Part shown: piece after piece, positions 14,840-22,747 of the stretch
Layout of the letters: each line of letters starts with the position of its first letter
Position numbering within the stretch: the first letter of the stretch is position 1
From: Acidobacteriaceae bacterium
GTDB taxonomy: Bacteria > Acidobacteriota > Terriglobia > Terriglobales > Acidobacteriaceae
Direction of reading: 5' to 3'
DNA: 45,111 nt
Assembly (NCBI GenBank): GCA_003142015.1
Contig: PLOI01000049.1
Span: 23,763-68,873, forward strand
Translations under genes and position numbers: made by a program
Notes under the pieces: generated by a model
Seen by the model: the letters and a program-made list of their open reading frames with translations, nothing else
Told to the model about the DNA's origin: nothing
Databases searched by the model: none

Positions 14840-16836
14840 AATTCATAAGGATAAATCCGATCAAGAACATTCAGGCACTTGAGTGCGCGAAGAAAATCAG
14901 AGCTCAACGGAGCTATTGCGCGACCTGTGTAGCCGTGATTCTGCTGCTGCAGGCCGTGGTGGCACTGGCGGTTGAGCCGGTGCCTGCAAAGGCTTCCATT
15001 GAGTCTCCCGAGCCGGCAGCAGAGAGCGCACAAACCGTGGAAAACGGCATTCCCTTTGACCGGCTGTTGCGCCGCTCGTATAACCCCATCGACGCCTATC
15101 GCGGGAAGACGGCGCCTCCGCCCAGCATGGCGAACTCCGCGCGGCTCGATGCCCTGGTGCGCGACGGCAAAATCTATCTGTCGTTGCGCGACGCCATTGA
15201 TCTTGCGCTCGAAGACAATCTCGACATGGTGATCGCGCGCTATAACCTGCCTATCGCACAGACCGATATATTGCTTACCCAGGCTGGCGGCGTGGCGCGC
15301 GGCGTCAACACCGGCGTAGTGCAGGGTACGCCCGGCGGCGGCGGCGTAGGCGCCGGCGTGGGCACAGGCGCTGGAGGAACCAGCGGTGGCGCGGGCGGCG
15401 CGGGCGCGGGCGCTTCCGGCATTGTCTCATCTACGCTGGGAATCGGAACCACAGTGCCGAGCTACGATCCGGTGATCAATGCGACAGTTTATAACGACCA
15501 CACTTCGCAGTTACTTACTAACCAGGTAACTCTGGGCGTGCCCATCTACCATCTCAATACGAACCTTTTCAACATGAGTTACACGGAGGCCTTTCCCACG
15601 GGCACGTCGCTTGCGGTGCAATGGAACAATAATCGCCAGACCTCGAATAGCCCGGAGAACGGATTGAATCCGGTGCTCAACGTATCCACGGGCGTCCAGA
15701 TTATGCAACCGTTGCTGGCGGGCTTTGGGTTTGGGCCTAACTTGCGCTTTCTGAGAATCGCGCGCACGAATCAGAAGATATCCAACATAGCATTCCGCGC
15801 CCAGGTCAGCGCGACGGTGATACAGATATGCCGCATTTATTGGGATCTGGTGAGCGCCTATGACACCGAACAGGTGGGCGAGCGATCGGTGGCCTTTGCT
15901 ACGGAGACGTTGAACACCAGCCGCAAGCAGCTTGAGTTACAGGCGATTCCGGAGATGGATGTACTGAAGGCGGAGGGCGAGTTAGCTACCCGGGAGCAGG
16001 ATTTGACTATAGCTCGAACTAACCTTGAGTTACAAGAGCTATATATGAAAAACGCCATCACCCGTTCGCTCGATGACCCGATATTGGAGGAGATGCCGGT
16101 GGTTCCGGTGGACAAAATCGGCGGGCAGGTTGAAGCTATCTCCCAACCGGTGCCGGATATGATTGCCACAGCGCTCCAGAATCGTCCCGAGTTGCAGGAG
16201 TCGATTCTGTTTGAACAAAACAGCGAATTGAGCCGCAAGACGGCGCGCAATGCATTGTTGCCGTCGCTGGCGCTGTACGGCTTCTACAACGGCACAGGAG
16301 CGGGCGGCGTTGCGAACCAAGGGAGCAAGATCGTGGCGCCGGGCGGGTATGGCGGCACACTGCAAAACGCGTTGAACGGCTCATCGCCGGAGTACCAGGT
16401 GGGCTTTCAGTTGAGCGTCCCGCTGCGCAACCGGGCGGCCAAGGCCGAACAAGATCGCACCGAGCTTGAGTACCGGCAGTCGCAGGTATATTTGGAAGAG
16501 CTGAAAAAACAAATTCGCATCGAAGTGCGCAGCGCGCGCTATGCTTTGGAACAGGGCGCCAGCCGCATTGATGCGGCTCGCAAGGCCCGCGACCTGGCGC
16601 AGCGTACGTTGGATATCATGCAGAAGGAGCAAAAACTGGGCGCCGGATCGAATCAGCAGACGCTCTCGGCCGAGCACGACCTGGCATTAGCCGAGTCGGC
16701 GCTGGTGGCGGCTGAGACCGCATACGAGAAGGCACGCATCGAGGTGCGGCGCGCCACCGGCAGCGTCCTCGAAGGGTACGGCATCTCGATTTCCGATGCC
16801 AAAACCGGCGCGGTGGAGGCAAGTCATCTCCAATAA
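14836..16836 (+). CDS. TolC-family outer membrane efflux channel
   Basis: 666 aa; the ATG overlaps the stop of the ATPase gene, with GGAGG upstream. A hydrophobic stretch at residues ~32-48 is a plausible signal sequence after an unusually long polar N-terminus. Two outer-membrane efflux repeats follow, with long heptad-like helices (for example around LELQAIPEMDVLKAEGELATREQDL and the C-terminal ALEQGASRIDAARKARDLAQ). An insertion rich in Gly and Ala (residues ~155-200) interrupts the first repeat. Length exceeds the usual ~430-490 aa of TolC proteins because of the N-terminal and Gly-rich additions. It should form the trimeric outer-membrane duct for the adaptor and permeases of this operon, and might also serve the RND pump at 36.7-41 kb, which has no channel beside it. 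Confidence 0.88.
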   Translation: MKFIRINPIKNIQALECAKKIRAQRSYCATCVAVILLLQAVVALAVEPVPAKASIESPEPAAESAQTVENGIPFDRLLRRSYNPIDAYRGKTAPPPSMANSARLDALVRDGKIYLSLRDAIDLALEDNLDMVIARYNLPIAQTDILLTQAGGVARGVNTGVVQGTPGGGGVGAGVGTGAGGTSGGAGGAGAGASGIVSSTLGIGTTVPSYDPVINATVYNDHTSQLLTNQVTLGVPIYHLNTNLFNMSYTEAFPTGTSLAVQWNNNRQTSNSPENGLNPVLNVSTGVQIMQPLLAGFGFGPNLRFLRIARTNQKISNIAFRAQVSATVIQICRIYWDLVSAYDTEQVGERSVAFATETLNTSRKQLELQAIPEMDVLKAEGELATREQDLTIARTNLELQELYMKNAITRSLDDPILEEMPVVPVDKIGGQVEAISQPVPDMIATALQNRPELQESILFEQNSELSRKTARNALLPSLALYGFYNGTGAGGVANQGSKIVAPGGYGGTLQNALNGSSPEYQVGFQLSVPLRNRAAKAEQDRTELEYRQSQVYLEELKKQIRIEVRSARYALEQGASRIDAARKARDLAQRTLDIMQKEQKLGAGSNQQTLSAEHDLALAESALVAAETAYEKARIEVRRATGSVLEGYGISISDAKTGAVEASHLQ

Positions 16837-18193
16837 AGAAGAACCAATCCGGGTACTGGTTGCCGACGATCAGGCGCACATCCTGGAGGCCGTCGAGCTG
16901 TTACTCCGCCCGCAGGGCATCGAGGTGGACTGTGTGCGTTCGCCGCAGTCGCTGCTGGAGGAACTGGGCCATCGCGAATACGATGTGCTGCTGATAGACC
17001 TGAACTACACGCGCGACACTACCTCCGGCCAGGAGGGCCTCGACCTGCTGGCCCGCATCCATGAATTCGATACGCGGTTGCCGGTGATTGTGATGACGGC
17101 GTGGGGCAACATTGACCTTGCAGTCGAAAGCATCAAACGCGGCGCACGCGACTTCATTCAGAAGCCTTGGGAAAACGAACGGCTACTCTCGCTGATTAGC
17201 GTTCATGCAGAGTTGCGCCAGGCACTGCGGCGCGCACGCCAGTTGGAACTGGAAAACCGTTTGCTCCGCGCCGAAGGCATGCCGGAGTTTGTGGCCGGCG
17301 CGCCCTCGATGCGAGGGGTGCTGGAACTGATTGCGCAGGTTGGCCCTTCGGACGCCAACGTGCTCATCACCGGCGAACACGGCACCGGCAAGGAAATCGT
17401 GGCTCGCCTGCTGCACGCCGCCTCGCCCCGCGCGCGCATGGCGCTGGTGGCCGTGAACGCCGGCGGGCTGCCCGAAGGCACCTTCGAGAGCGAGATCTTC
17501 GGCCATGTCAAAGGCGCCTTTACCGATGCGCGCACTGATCGCATCGGGCGGTTCGAGCTGGCCAACGGCGGAACATTGTTTCTGGACGAGATTGCCAACG
17601 TTCCCTTGCGCCAGCAAGCCAAGCTGCTGCGCGTGCTGGAAACCGGCGAACTGGAGCGCGTTGGCTCGTCGCAAACCCGGCGCGTCGATGTGAGGATTCT
17701 TTCCGCGACCAATGCCAAACTCGACGAGGAGGCCAAGGCCGGCAACTTCCGTGAAGACTTGCTCTTCCGCATCAACACCGTTGAAATTCACCTGCCCGCA
17801 CTGCGCGACCGGCGCGAAGATATTCCGCTTTTGGCGCAGCACTTTCTGGGGCGCAACCGCACTCGCTACCGCAAACAGACCATCGGATTTTCGCCGGCGG
17901 CCCTGCAACAGATGATGCAATATGCGTGGCCGGGCAACGTGCGCGAGCTGGAGCACACTGTGGAGCGCGCCGTGCTGCTCTGCCGAGGCGAAGAGATAGA
18001 ACCGGCGGATCTGGCCATCGCCGCCGCGCGCTCGTCCACCCCGCCGCTTGAAAACATGAGCATCGACGAGGTCGAGGCCCTGCTCATCCGCAAGGTTCTG
18101 CGCCGCTGCGACGGCAACATCTCGCAGGCCGCGGAGTCTCTCGGACTCAGCCGCTCCGCGCTCTATCGCCGCATCGAGAAATATGGGCTATGA
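16796..18193 (+). CDS. NtrC-family sigma-54-dependent response regulator
   Basis: 465 aa. The receiver domain (~20-140) has the acidic pocket VADDQ, the phospho-acceptor Asp in LLIDLNYT, the T of VMTAWG and the K of IQKPW. The AAA+ domain (~155-390) has Walker A GEHGTGKE, Walker B TLFLDEIAN and the sigma-54-contact loop as GAFTDA rather than the classic GAFTGA. A Fis-type HTH follows (NISQAAESLGLSRSALYRRI). The only in-frame start is ATG 16796, 41 nt inside the end of the TolC-like gene, without a good Shine-Dalgarno, so expression is probably coupled. It overlaps the kinase gene. Likely job: activate sigma-54 transcription of this efflux operon or related envelope-stress genes. Confidence 0.93.
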   Translation: MPKPARWRQVISNKEEPIRVLVADDQAHILEAVELLLRPQGIEVDCVRSPQSLLEELGHREYDVLLIDLNYTRDTTSGQEGLDLLARIHEFDTRLPVIVMTAWGNIDLAVESIKRGARDFIQKPWENERLLSLISVHAELRQALRRARQLELENRLLRAEGMPEFVAGAPSMRGVLELIAQVGPSDANVLITGEHGTGKEIVARLLHAASPRARMALVAVNAGGLPEGTFESEIFGHVKGAFTDARTDRIGRFELANGGTLFLDEIANVPLRQQAKLLRVLETGELERVGSSQTRRVDVRILSATNAKLDEEAKAGNFREDLLFRINTVEIHLPALRDRREDIPLLAQHFLGRNRTRYRKQTIGFSPAALQQMMQYAWPGNVRELEHTVERAVLLCRGEEIEPADLAIAAARSSTPPLENMSIDEVEALLIRKVLRRCDGNISQAAESLGLSRSALYRRIEKYGL

Positions 18194-19538
18194 GAAAGGT
18201 GTGCGCAGCCGCCGCTCGGCCGTCCGCCGGGCGTGGCTGTTCTGTTTTTTGCTAGCGGTGCCCGCGCTGGCCTTCACCGGATTTCTTTTTTACCAGCAAC
18301 AAATCTCTCTCGCGCCGGCTCTACTGCTCATCGCTTGTCTGCTGCTTTACCTCGCGCTGGTGGCCGCTGCGCTCATTGACAGCATTATCCGCCCCTTGCA
18401 GACGCTTTCCAATGTAGTGTCATCGCTGCGCGAGGGCGACTATTCTTTTCGCGCTCGCGGGGCGCGCTCGAGCGAAAGCGGGAATCAGGATGCGCTCAGC
18501 GAACTGGCATGGGAGGTAAACGCGCTTGCCGACCTGCTGCAAAAGCAAAGGGTCCGGTCGCTGGAAGCTACGGCTCTGCTGGCGCGCATTCTTGAAGTGA
18601 TGCACACGCCACTGTTTGCATTTGACCGCGATAATCGGCTGCAGTTGGTCAACGACGCCGGCGCGCGGTTGTTGGAAATGCCTCACGCACGCTGCTTCGG
18701 CCGCAGCGCGCACGAGCTGAATCTTGAAGGCCTACTCGCCTCGTCGGACCAGACGATACACTCTTTTGGCGCGAAGACCTCGCGCTGGCTACTGCGAAAG
18801 GCCGCCTTTCGCCAGGACGGCGCGCCCCACACGATGCTGCTGTTGGCCGACGTGAGCCTTCCGCTGCAGGAAGAGGAACAGATGGCGTGGAAGCGGCTGA
18901 TTCGCGTTCTCGGCCACGAGCTTTCCAACTCGCTGGCGCCCATCAAATCCATTGCAGGCAGCCTGCTGGCGCGGGCAGACGCGATGGGCGGAGACGATGC
19001 TACCGCGCACGATTTTCGTCGCGGCCTGGGCGTGATCGAGAGCCGCGCGGATGCGTTGCATCGTTTTGTGCAGTCTTATAGGCAGCTTGCACAGTTGCCC
19101 CCGCCGCACCTGAAGCCGGTGCCGCTGGCGGCGCTGCTGGAGCGCGTGGTGCTGCTGGAGCAGCGATTGCCGGTGCAGCTCGATCCCGGCCCGCCAGTGG
19201 TTCTTTGCGCGGACCCCGACCAGTTGGAGCAGATGTTCATCAACCTGCTGGCCAACGCTGTGGATGCGTCGCTGGCCAATGGAGCGCAGCCGGTGCGTGC
19301 AAGCTGGCAGCTTGCGGGAGAGTCCGCGACGGTTACTATTGAGGACCGGGGCCTGGGCATCGCCAACACTGAGAATCTTTTTGTGCCGTTCTATACCACC
19401 AAGCCGGCGGGCAGCGGCGTGGGGCTGGCTCTGGCGCAGCAGATTGCCCACGCGCACGGCGGCGAAATTCGCCTCGTCAATCGCGACGATGGTGAAGGAG
19501 CGCGCGCTATTGTGCGATTGCAGGTAATGCAGTCCTGA
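18183..19538 (+). CDS. Membrane sensor histidine kinase, NtrY/NtrB-like partner of the NtrC-type regulator
   Basis: 451 aa, ATG 18183 overlapping the regulator's last codons by 11 nt. There are two N-terminal membrane helices (~residues 14-35 and 40-60) with a very short loop between them, so there is little periplasmic sensing domain. A HAMP-like segment (IIRPLQTLSNVVSSLREGDY) follows, then a PAS-like region (~115-215), an H-box LGHELSNSLAPI with the phospho-accepting His, an N-box NLLANAVDA, and G-boxes EDRGLGIA and SGVGLALAQQ. NS replaces the common NP after the H-box. It should phosphorylate the preceding response regulator. The short extracytoplasmic part suggests it senses membrane state or cytoplasmic signals; that is inference. 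Confidence 0.92.
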   Translation: MGYEKGVRSRRSAVRRAWLFCFLLAVPALAFTGFLFYQQQISLAPALLLIACLLLYLALVAAALIDSIIRPLQTLSNVVSSLREGDYSFRARGARSSESGNQDALSELAWEVNALADLLQKQRVRSLEATALLARILEVMHTPLFAFDRDNRLQLVNDAGARLLEMPHARCFGRSAHELNLEGLLASSDQTIHSFGAKTSRWLLRKAAFRQDGAPHTMLLLADVSLPLQEEEQMAWKRLIRVLGHELSNSLAPIKSIAGSLLARADAMGGDDATAHDFRRGLGVIESRADALHRFVQSYRQLAQLPPPHLKPVPLAALLERVVLLEQRLPVQLDPGPPVVLCADPDQLEQMFINLLANAVDASLANGAQPVRASWQLAGESATVTIEDRGLGIANTENLFVPFYTTKPAGSGVGLALAQQIAHAHGGEIRLVNRDDGEGARAIVRLQVMQS

Positions 19539-19557
19539 AACATTTTTGCTTTGTGGC

Positions 19558-19600
19558 CTCCCACCCTTGCGACAGGAAAAAGTCGCAAGGATGGGGCACG
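19558..19600. repeat. REP-like hairpin repeat, copy 3
   Basis: CCCACCCTTGCGAC (19560-19573), loop AGGAAAAA, then GTCGCAAGGATGGG (19582-19595), one mismatch, followed by GGCACGGG. It lies between the ends of the convergent histidine kinase gene (+) and the CydA-cytochrome c gene (-). It is the only strong hairpin there, so it probably doubles as a bidirectional terminator. Confidence 0.75.
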
Positions 19601-19634
19601 GGACTTTTTCTCAGCAACGGGCTATCGAAGAAAC

Positions 19635-21110
19635 CTACTTTTGTGCGGTTTGCATTGGCTTTTGCGCTGCTGGAGTCGGCGGATTGACCTGGGCGTTGAG
19701 GAAGTTGGTCAGGTCGTCGATGTCCTGTTTGGTGCCGACCATGGGCGGCATGAACCGGCGGTAAGGCGAGTCGGGCTTGTAGTCATGGAGCATTGAAATG
19801 AAGCTGCGGATGTTGGCTTGGTCGCGTCCGGCGAGGAGTTTTGCGAGAGGCCGGTAGCCGTTGAGCGTGTGACAGGAGCCGCATTCGCCGCGGAAGATGG
19901 CCTCGCCGCGGGAGTAACTCGGTTGAGAAGCGTACGAGCTCCACTGGCGCTCTTGTTCAGGCGATACGAGTATCTCAAGATGCTTGGCATGGGATTCATC
20001 GTAATCATTCCAGACCCACATCGAGTGGGCCAGATAGCCCTCCTGATTGATGCGCGCAACATACGGGACGCGGACGCCGTTCGAGAACATCCAGCGGCCG
20101 ATGACGTAGGGCTTGCGCAACATCTCGCGAGAATATTCGCCCGCGCCGGTCGCCATCAGCGCCAGTAGCAGCAAGGCAATAGCGTGCGAGAGGTTGAAGT
20201 CTCGTGGATTGCGATAGGCGAGGAAGTAAGCGACGCCCACGATGGTGGCCGAGGTGATGATGATGAGCAGGGCGATGCGCGTGATGACGGAGAAAGTTCC
20301 GGAGCCGATGGTGTCAATGCCCAGGCTGAGCAGCGCGCGCTGCGAAGCGGGAACCATCCAGAGATACCAGATGAGGATGAAGGGCGTAGCAACGAAGGAA
20401 GGCACCAGCCATTTCACGCTCCACTTGACAAGGCTGGTTTTGAGCTCCGGCTGCTTGTCGCCGTCGATGCGGCTGGCGGTGATGAGCGCCCAGATGCCGG
20501 CCAGCGCGCAGCATACGCAGGTGCGCAGGAAGAGGCTCGGCCAGTAAGTCGGATTGAAGAAGGCGTACCAGAATTTGCTCGCCTCATGACCTGTTCCGGC
20601 GACGGCCAACCAGGTGTCGCCGGGCGTGAGCATGAAGGTAAGAATGCCGTTGATGATGATGAGCGTAAAGGCAGAAGCGCCGGCATAAACCCAGCCGACT
20701 TTGAGGTGCAACTTGGGGTCGATCTTGCCCCAGGTGGTGTAGTAGACGGCGATGGTGGTCAGTTCGACGAGAAAGAAGACCCACTCCATGGCCCATCCGA
20801 AGACGAAGTTATGAATCAGCGTGCTGGTGGCTTCAGGGTGCGTGAGGCCGATGGCGAACCAGATTCCCACGCCGCTGACGGTGCCGAAGACGGCGGTGAG
20901 GATGAGGAAAAATTTGGAGTAGACAGCCAATTGTGTGAGCCAGGCGTCGCGCAATGGGCCTTCTGGCATACGCATGGCTTTGCGCTCGGCGAGCGGCAGA
21001 TAGAGGCCGCCGCCCACGGCAAACTGCGAGATCATGACGTGGAAGATGGCGATGATGCCGATCACCCAGCCCGAGCCGAGAATTGGAATGTCCCAGAATG
21101 GATAGTTCAT
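19635..21110 (-). CDS. CydA-like (cytochrome bd superfamily) subunit fused to a C-terminal cytochrome c domain
   Basis: 491 aa from ATG 21110 (MNYPFW, Shine-Dalgarno AAGGAAG); the track start at 21143 overlaps the cytochrome b gene. Eight membrane helices occupy residues ~12-350. Helix 1 has the His matching the haem ligand His19 of CydA (IAIFHVMISQF). Helix 3 has AMEWVFFLVE, matching the conserved Glu region. Helix 8 has REMLRKPYV, matching the Glu/Arg of CydA's GRQPW region. By eye, the haem b558 ligands (His186, Met393) are replaced by Arg and Ala-like residues, and the quinol-binding Q-loop is almost absent. Residues ~380-470 are a monohaem cytochrome c with CGSCH and distal MPPM. Probable role: O2 reduction fed by cytochrome c rather than directly by quinol. 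Confidence 0.85.
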   Translation of the reverse strand: MNYPFWDIPILGSGWVIGIIAIFHVMISQFAVGGGLYLPLAERKAMRMPEGPLRDAWLTQLAVYSKFFLILTAVFGTVSGVGIWFAIGLTHPEATSTLIHNFVFGWAMEWVFFLVELTTIAVYYTTWGKIDPKLHLKVGWVYAGASAFTLIIINGILTFMLTPGDTWLAVAGTGHEASKFWYAFFNPTYWPSLFLRTCVCCALAGIWALITASRIDGDKQPELKTSLVKWSVKWLVPSFVATPFILIWYLWMVPASQRALLSLGIDTIGSGTFSVITRIALLIIITSATIVGVAYFLAYRNPRDFNLSHAIALLLLALMATGAGEYSREMLRKPYVIGRWMFSNGVRVPYVARINQEGYLAHSMWVWNDYDESHAKHLEILVSPEQERQWSSYASQPSYSRGEAIFRGECGSCHTLNGYRPLAKLLAGRDQANIRSFISMLHDYKPDSPYRRFMPPMVGTKQDIDDLTNFLNAQVNPPTPAAQKPMQTAQK

Positions 21111-21120
21111 TTTTTCTTCC

Positions 21121-22209
21121 TTACCGAATCGTCCAATAACCAATGACAGTGGTGGCCAGCAGGGCGAATACCGCCAGCAAGCCGAAGTAGTGTGCGGCGC
21201 GGGCGCGCTGTCCGAATTCCTTGCCTCTGTCGTAGAAGGGAATCAGAATCCAGAGCACGATGCCGAGCGTGAACAAGAGGATACCCGCTATCTCGCCGGC
21301 TTCACCTTGAAGCACGACGCCCAATAACTTAAGCATCTCGAAGGGGCTCATGAAATACCACTCGGGATGAATGCCGACGGGCGCGGGCGCAAGGGGATCA
21401 AATGGTTTGCCCAGCGACCAGGGAAAGACCGAGGCCAGCAGAGCGAGAATGTTGAGCGAGATGAGCCACATGGCCAGGTCTTTGCGCAGGAAGTTGGGCA
21501 GGAAGGGCATGGTCTTGCGCTCAGAGGCAGGCTTGGCTTCTTCGCTCGGGGGCGCGGCGTTGCCGTAGCGCTGGACTAACCAGAGGTGAAAGCCGAGCAG
21601 CGGCACAAATATAGCCGGCAGCACCACGACGTGCAGAGCAAAGAAGCGCTGCACGGTGAAATCGCTCACATCGGGGCCGCCGCGCAGCATATTGGCGATG
21701 GCCTCGCCTATCCCTGGAATCGCCGACGGAATCTGCAGGCCGACCTTGGTGGCGAAGTAACTCAACTCATCCATGGGCAGCAGATACCCGGAGAAACCAA
21801 AAACCGATGCCACCCCCAGCAACGCCATGCCACTGAGCCAGCCAAGCTCGCGCGGCTTGCGGTAGGCCTTCATGAAGTAGACCGAGAACATGTGCACCAG
21901 GATGGAGAAGATCATCAGGCTGGCGGCCCAGGCGTGCGCCGAGCGGATCAGCCAGCCGAAGTTCATCACAAACGTGATTTGACGGACCGACTCGTAGGCG
22001 TCGGCGCCGGGGCGGTAGTAAACCAGCAGCAACACGCCGGTGAAGCACTGAACGATGAAGAGGAACAGCGAGATGCCGCCCCAGTAGTACCAGAAGGATT
22101 GGGAGTGGACGGGGACGGTCTTGTGGCGCGCAAAGGCGGCCAGCTCAGAGAGGCCCAGACGCTCATCGACCCAATCGTAAACGGAGCTTGCAACGGTCTT
22201 TGAAGTCAT
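21121..22209 (-). CDS. Cytochrome b of a bc-type complex (fused b6 + subunit IV form)
   Basis: 362 aa, ATG 22209 with AAGGAT upstream. The four haem histidines are visible: RSAHAWAASLMIFSILVHMF in helix B, and RFFALH then GFHLW in helix D with 14 residues between, the b6-type spacing. KPREL after helix B and the second half (DPLAPAPVGIHPEWYF, the PEWY motif of the quinol-oxidation site) match b6 and subunit IV in one chain. The helix-A position that carries the haem c_n cysteine in b6 (YCLGG) reads YYWGG, so the extra covalent haem is probably absent. It should oxidise quinol at Qo, passing one electron to the Rieske protein encoded next to it and one across the membrane. Confidence 0.93.
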   Translation of the reverse strand: MTSKTVASSVYDWVDERLGLSELAAFARHKTVPVHSQSFWYYWGGISLFLFIVQCFTGVLLLVYYRPGADAYESVRQITFVMNFGWLIRSAHAWAASLMIFSILVHMFSVYFMKAYRKPRELGWLSGMALLGVASVFGFSGYLLPMDELSYFATKVGLQIPSAIPGIGEAIANMLRGGPDVSDFTVQRFFALHVVVLPAIFVPLLGFHLWLVQRYGNAAPPSEEAKPASERKTMPFLPNFLRKDLAMWLISLNILALLASVFPWSLGKPFDPLAPAPVGIHPEWYFMSPFEMLKLLGVVLQGEAGEIAGILLFTLGIVLWILIPFYDRGKEFGQRARAAHYFGLLAVFALLATTVIGYWTIR

Positions 22210-22242
22210 GCGGCAATCCTTGGGATTTGGATCCTGTTCGCG

Positions 22243-22728
22243 TTACGCAAGAGAAACATTCACGCCGGTATCATTGACGGCCACTTTGAAGAGCTTGAGC
22301 GGCTTTGGAGGCGGGCCGCTGACGTTGGCGCCGGTGTACGGGTTGTAAACGCCGCCGTGGCAGGCGCAGTGGATGCGGTCAGCCTGCGGCTCATACTGCA
22401 CGGTGCAGCCCAAGTGCGTGCAGACCGCGGTCATGGAGATCCAGCGGCCGTCCTCATGGTGAATCAGGAGAGCCGGAGAGCGGCCGAATTTGTACATCAG
22501 CACCGAACCCAAGGGCAGCTTCTGCGCGTCCTTGAGCGTAACCTCGGTGACTGCAGTGGCGTTCATCGCCATCTCCTCGGGCGAGGCCAGATAACGGTAG
22601 ACGGGATAGGCGAGGGCCGCGGTGTAAGCGAGGCCCGCGATGCCGGCAGCGGCCAGAAAAGCGCGGCGGGTATTCCTTTCGCCGGGCTCCTCGATAATAT
22701 TTGCGGCAGGATTTGTCTGTTCGTTCAT
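22243..22728 (-). CDS. Rieske [2Fe-2S] iron-sulfur protein
   Basis: 161 aa from ATG 22728 (MNEQTNPAA). The track ORF start at 22965 runs into the upstream gene and is rejected. A twin-arginine segment (NTRRAFLAAAG) followed by a hydrophobic helix (~20-42) looks like an uncleaved Tat anchor, as in bc-complex Rieske proteins. Cluster motifs are CTHLGC and CACHGG, with two Cys and two His. The hinge is followed by a short cluster domain with GPPPKPL (Pro loop). It takes electrons from quinol at the cytochrome b Qo site and should hand them to a c-type haem. The only c-type haem in this operon is the C-terminal domain of the CydA-like protein. Confidence 0.93.
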   Translation of the reverse strand: MNEQTNPAANIIEEPGERNTRRAFLAAAGIAGLAYTAALAYPVYRYLASPEEMAMNATAVTEVTLKDAQKLPLGSVLMYKFGRSPALLIHHEDGRWISMTAVCTHLGCTVQYEPQADRIHCACHGGVYNPYTGANVSGPPPKPLKLFKVAVNDTGVNVSLA

Positions 22729-22747
22729 AACAATCTCTTCGCGGGGA

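Noticed and set aside
20184-21146. 320-aa plus-strand ORF
   Set aside because: Antisense of the CydA-cytochrome c gene; Gly/Asp/Glu-rich composition and no domain.
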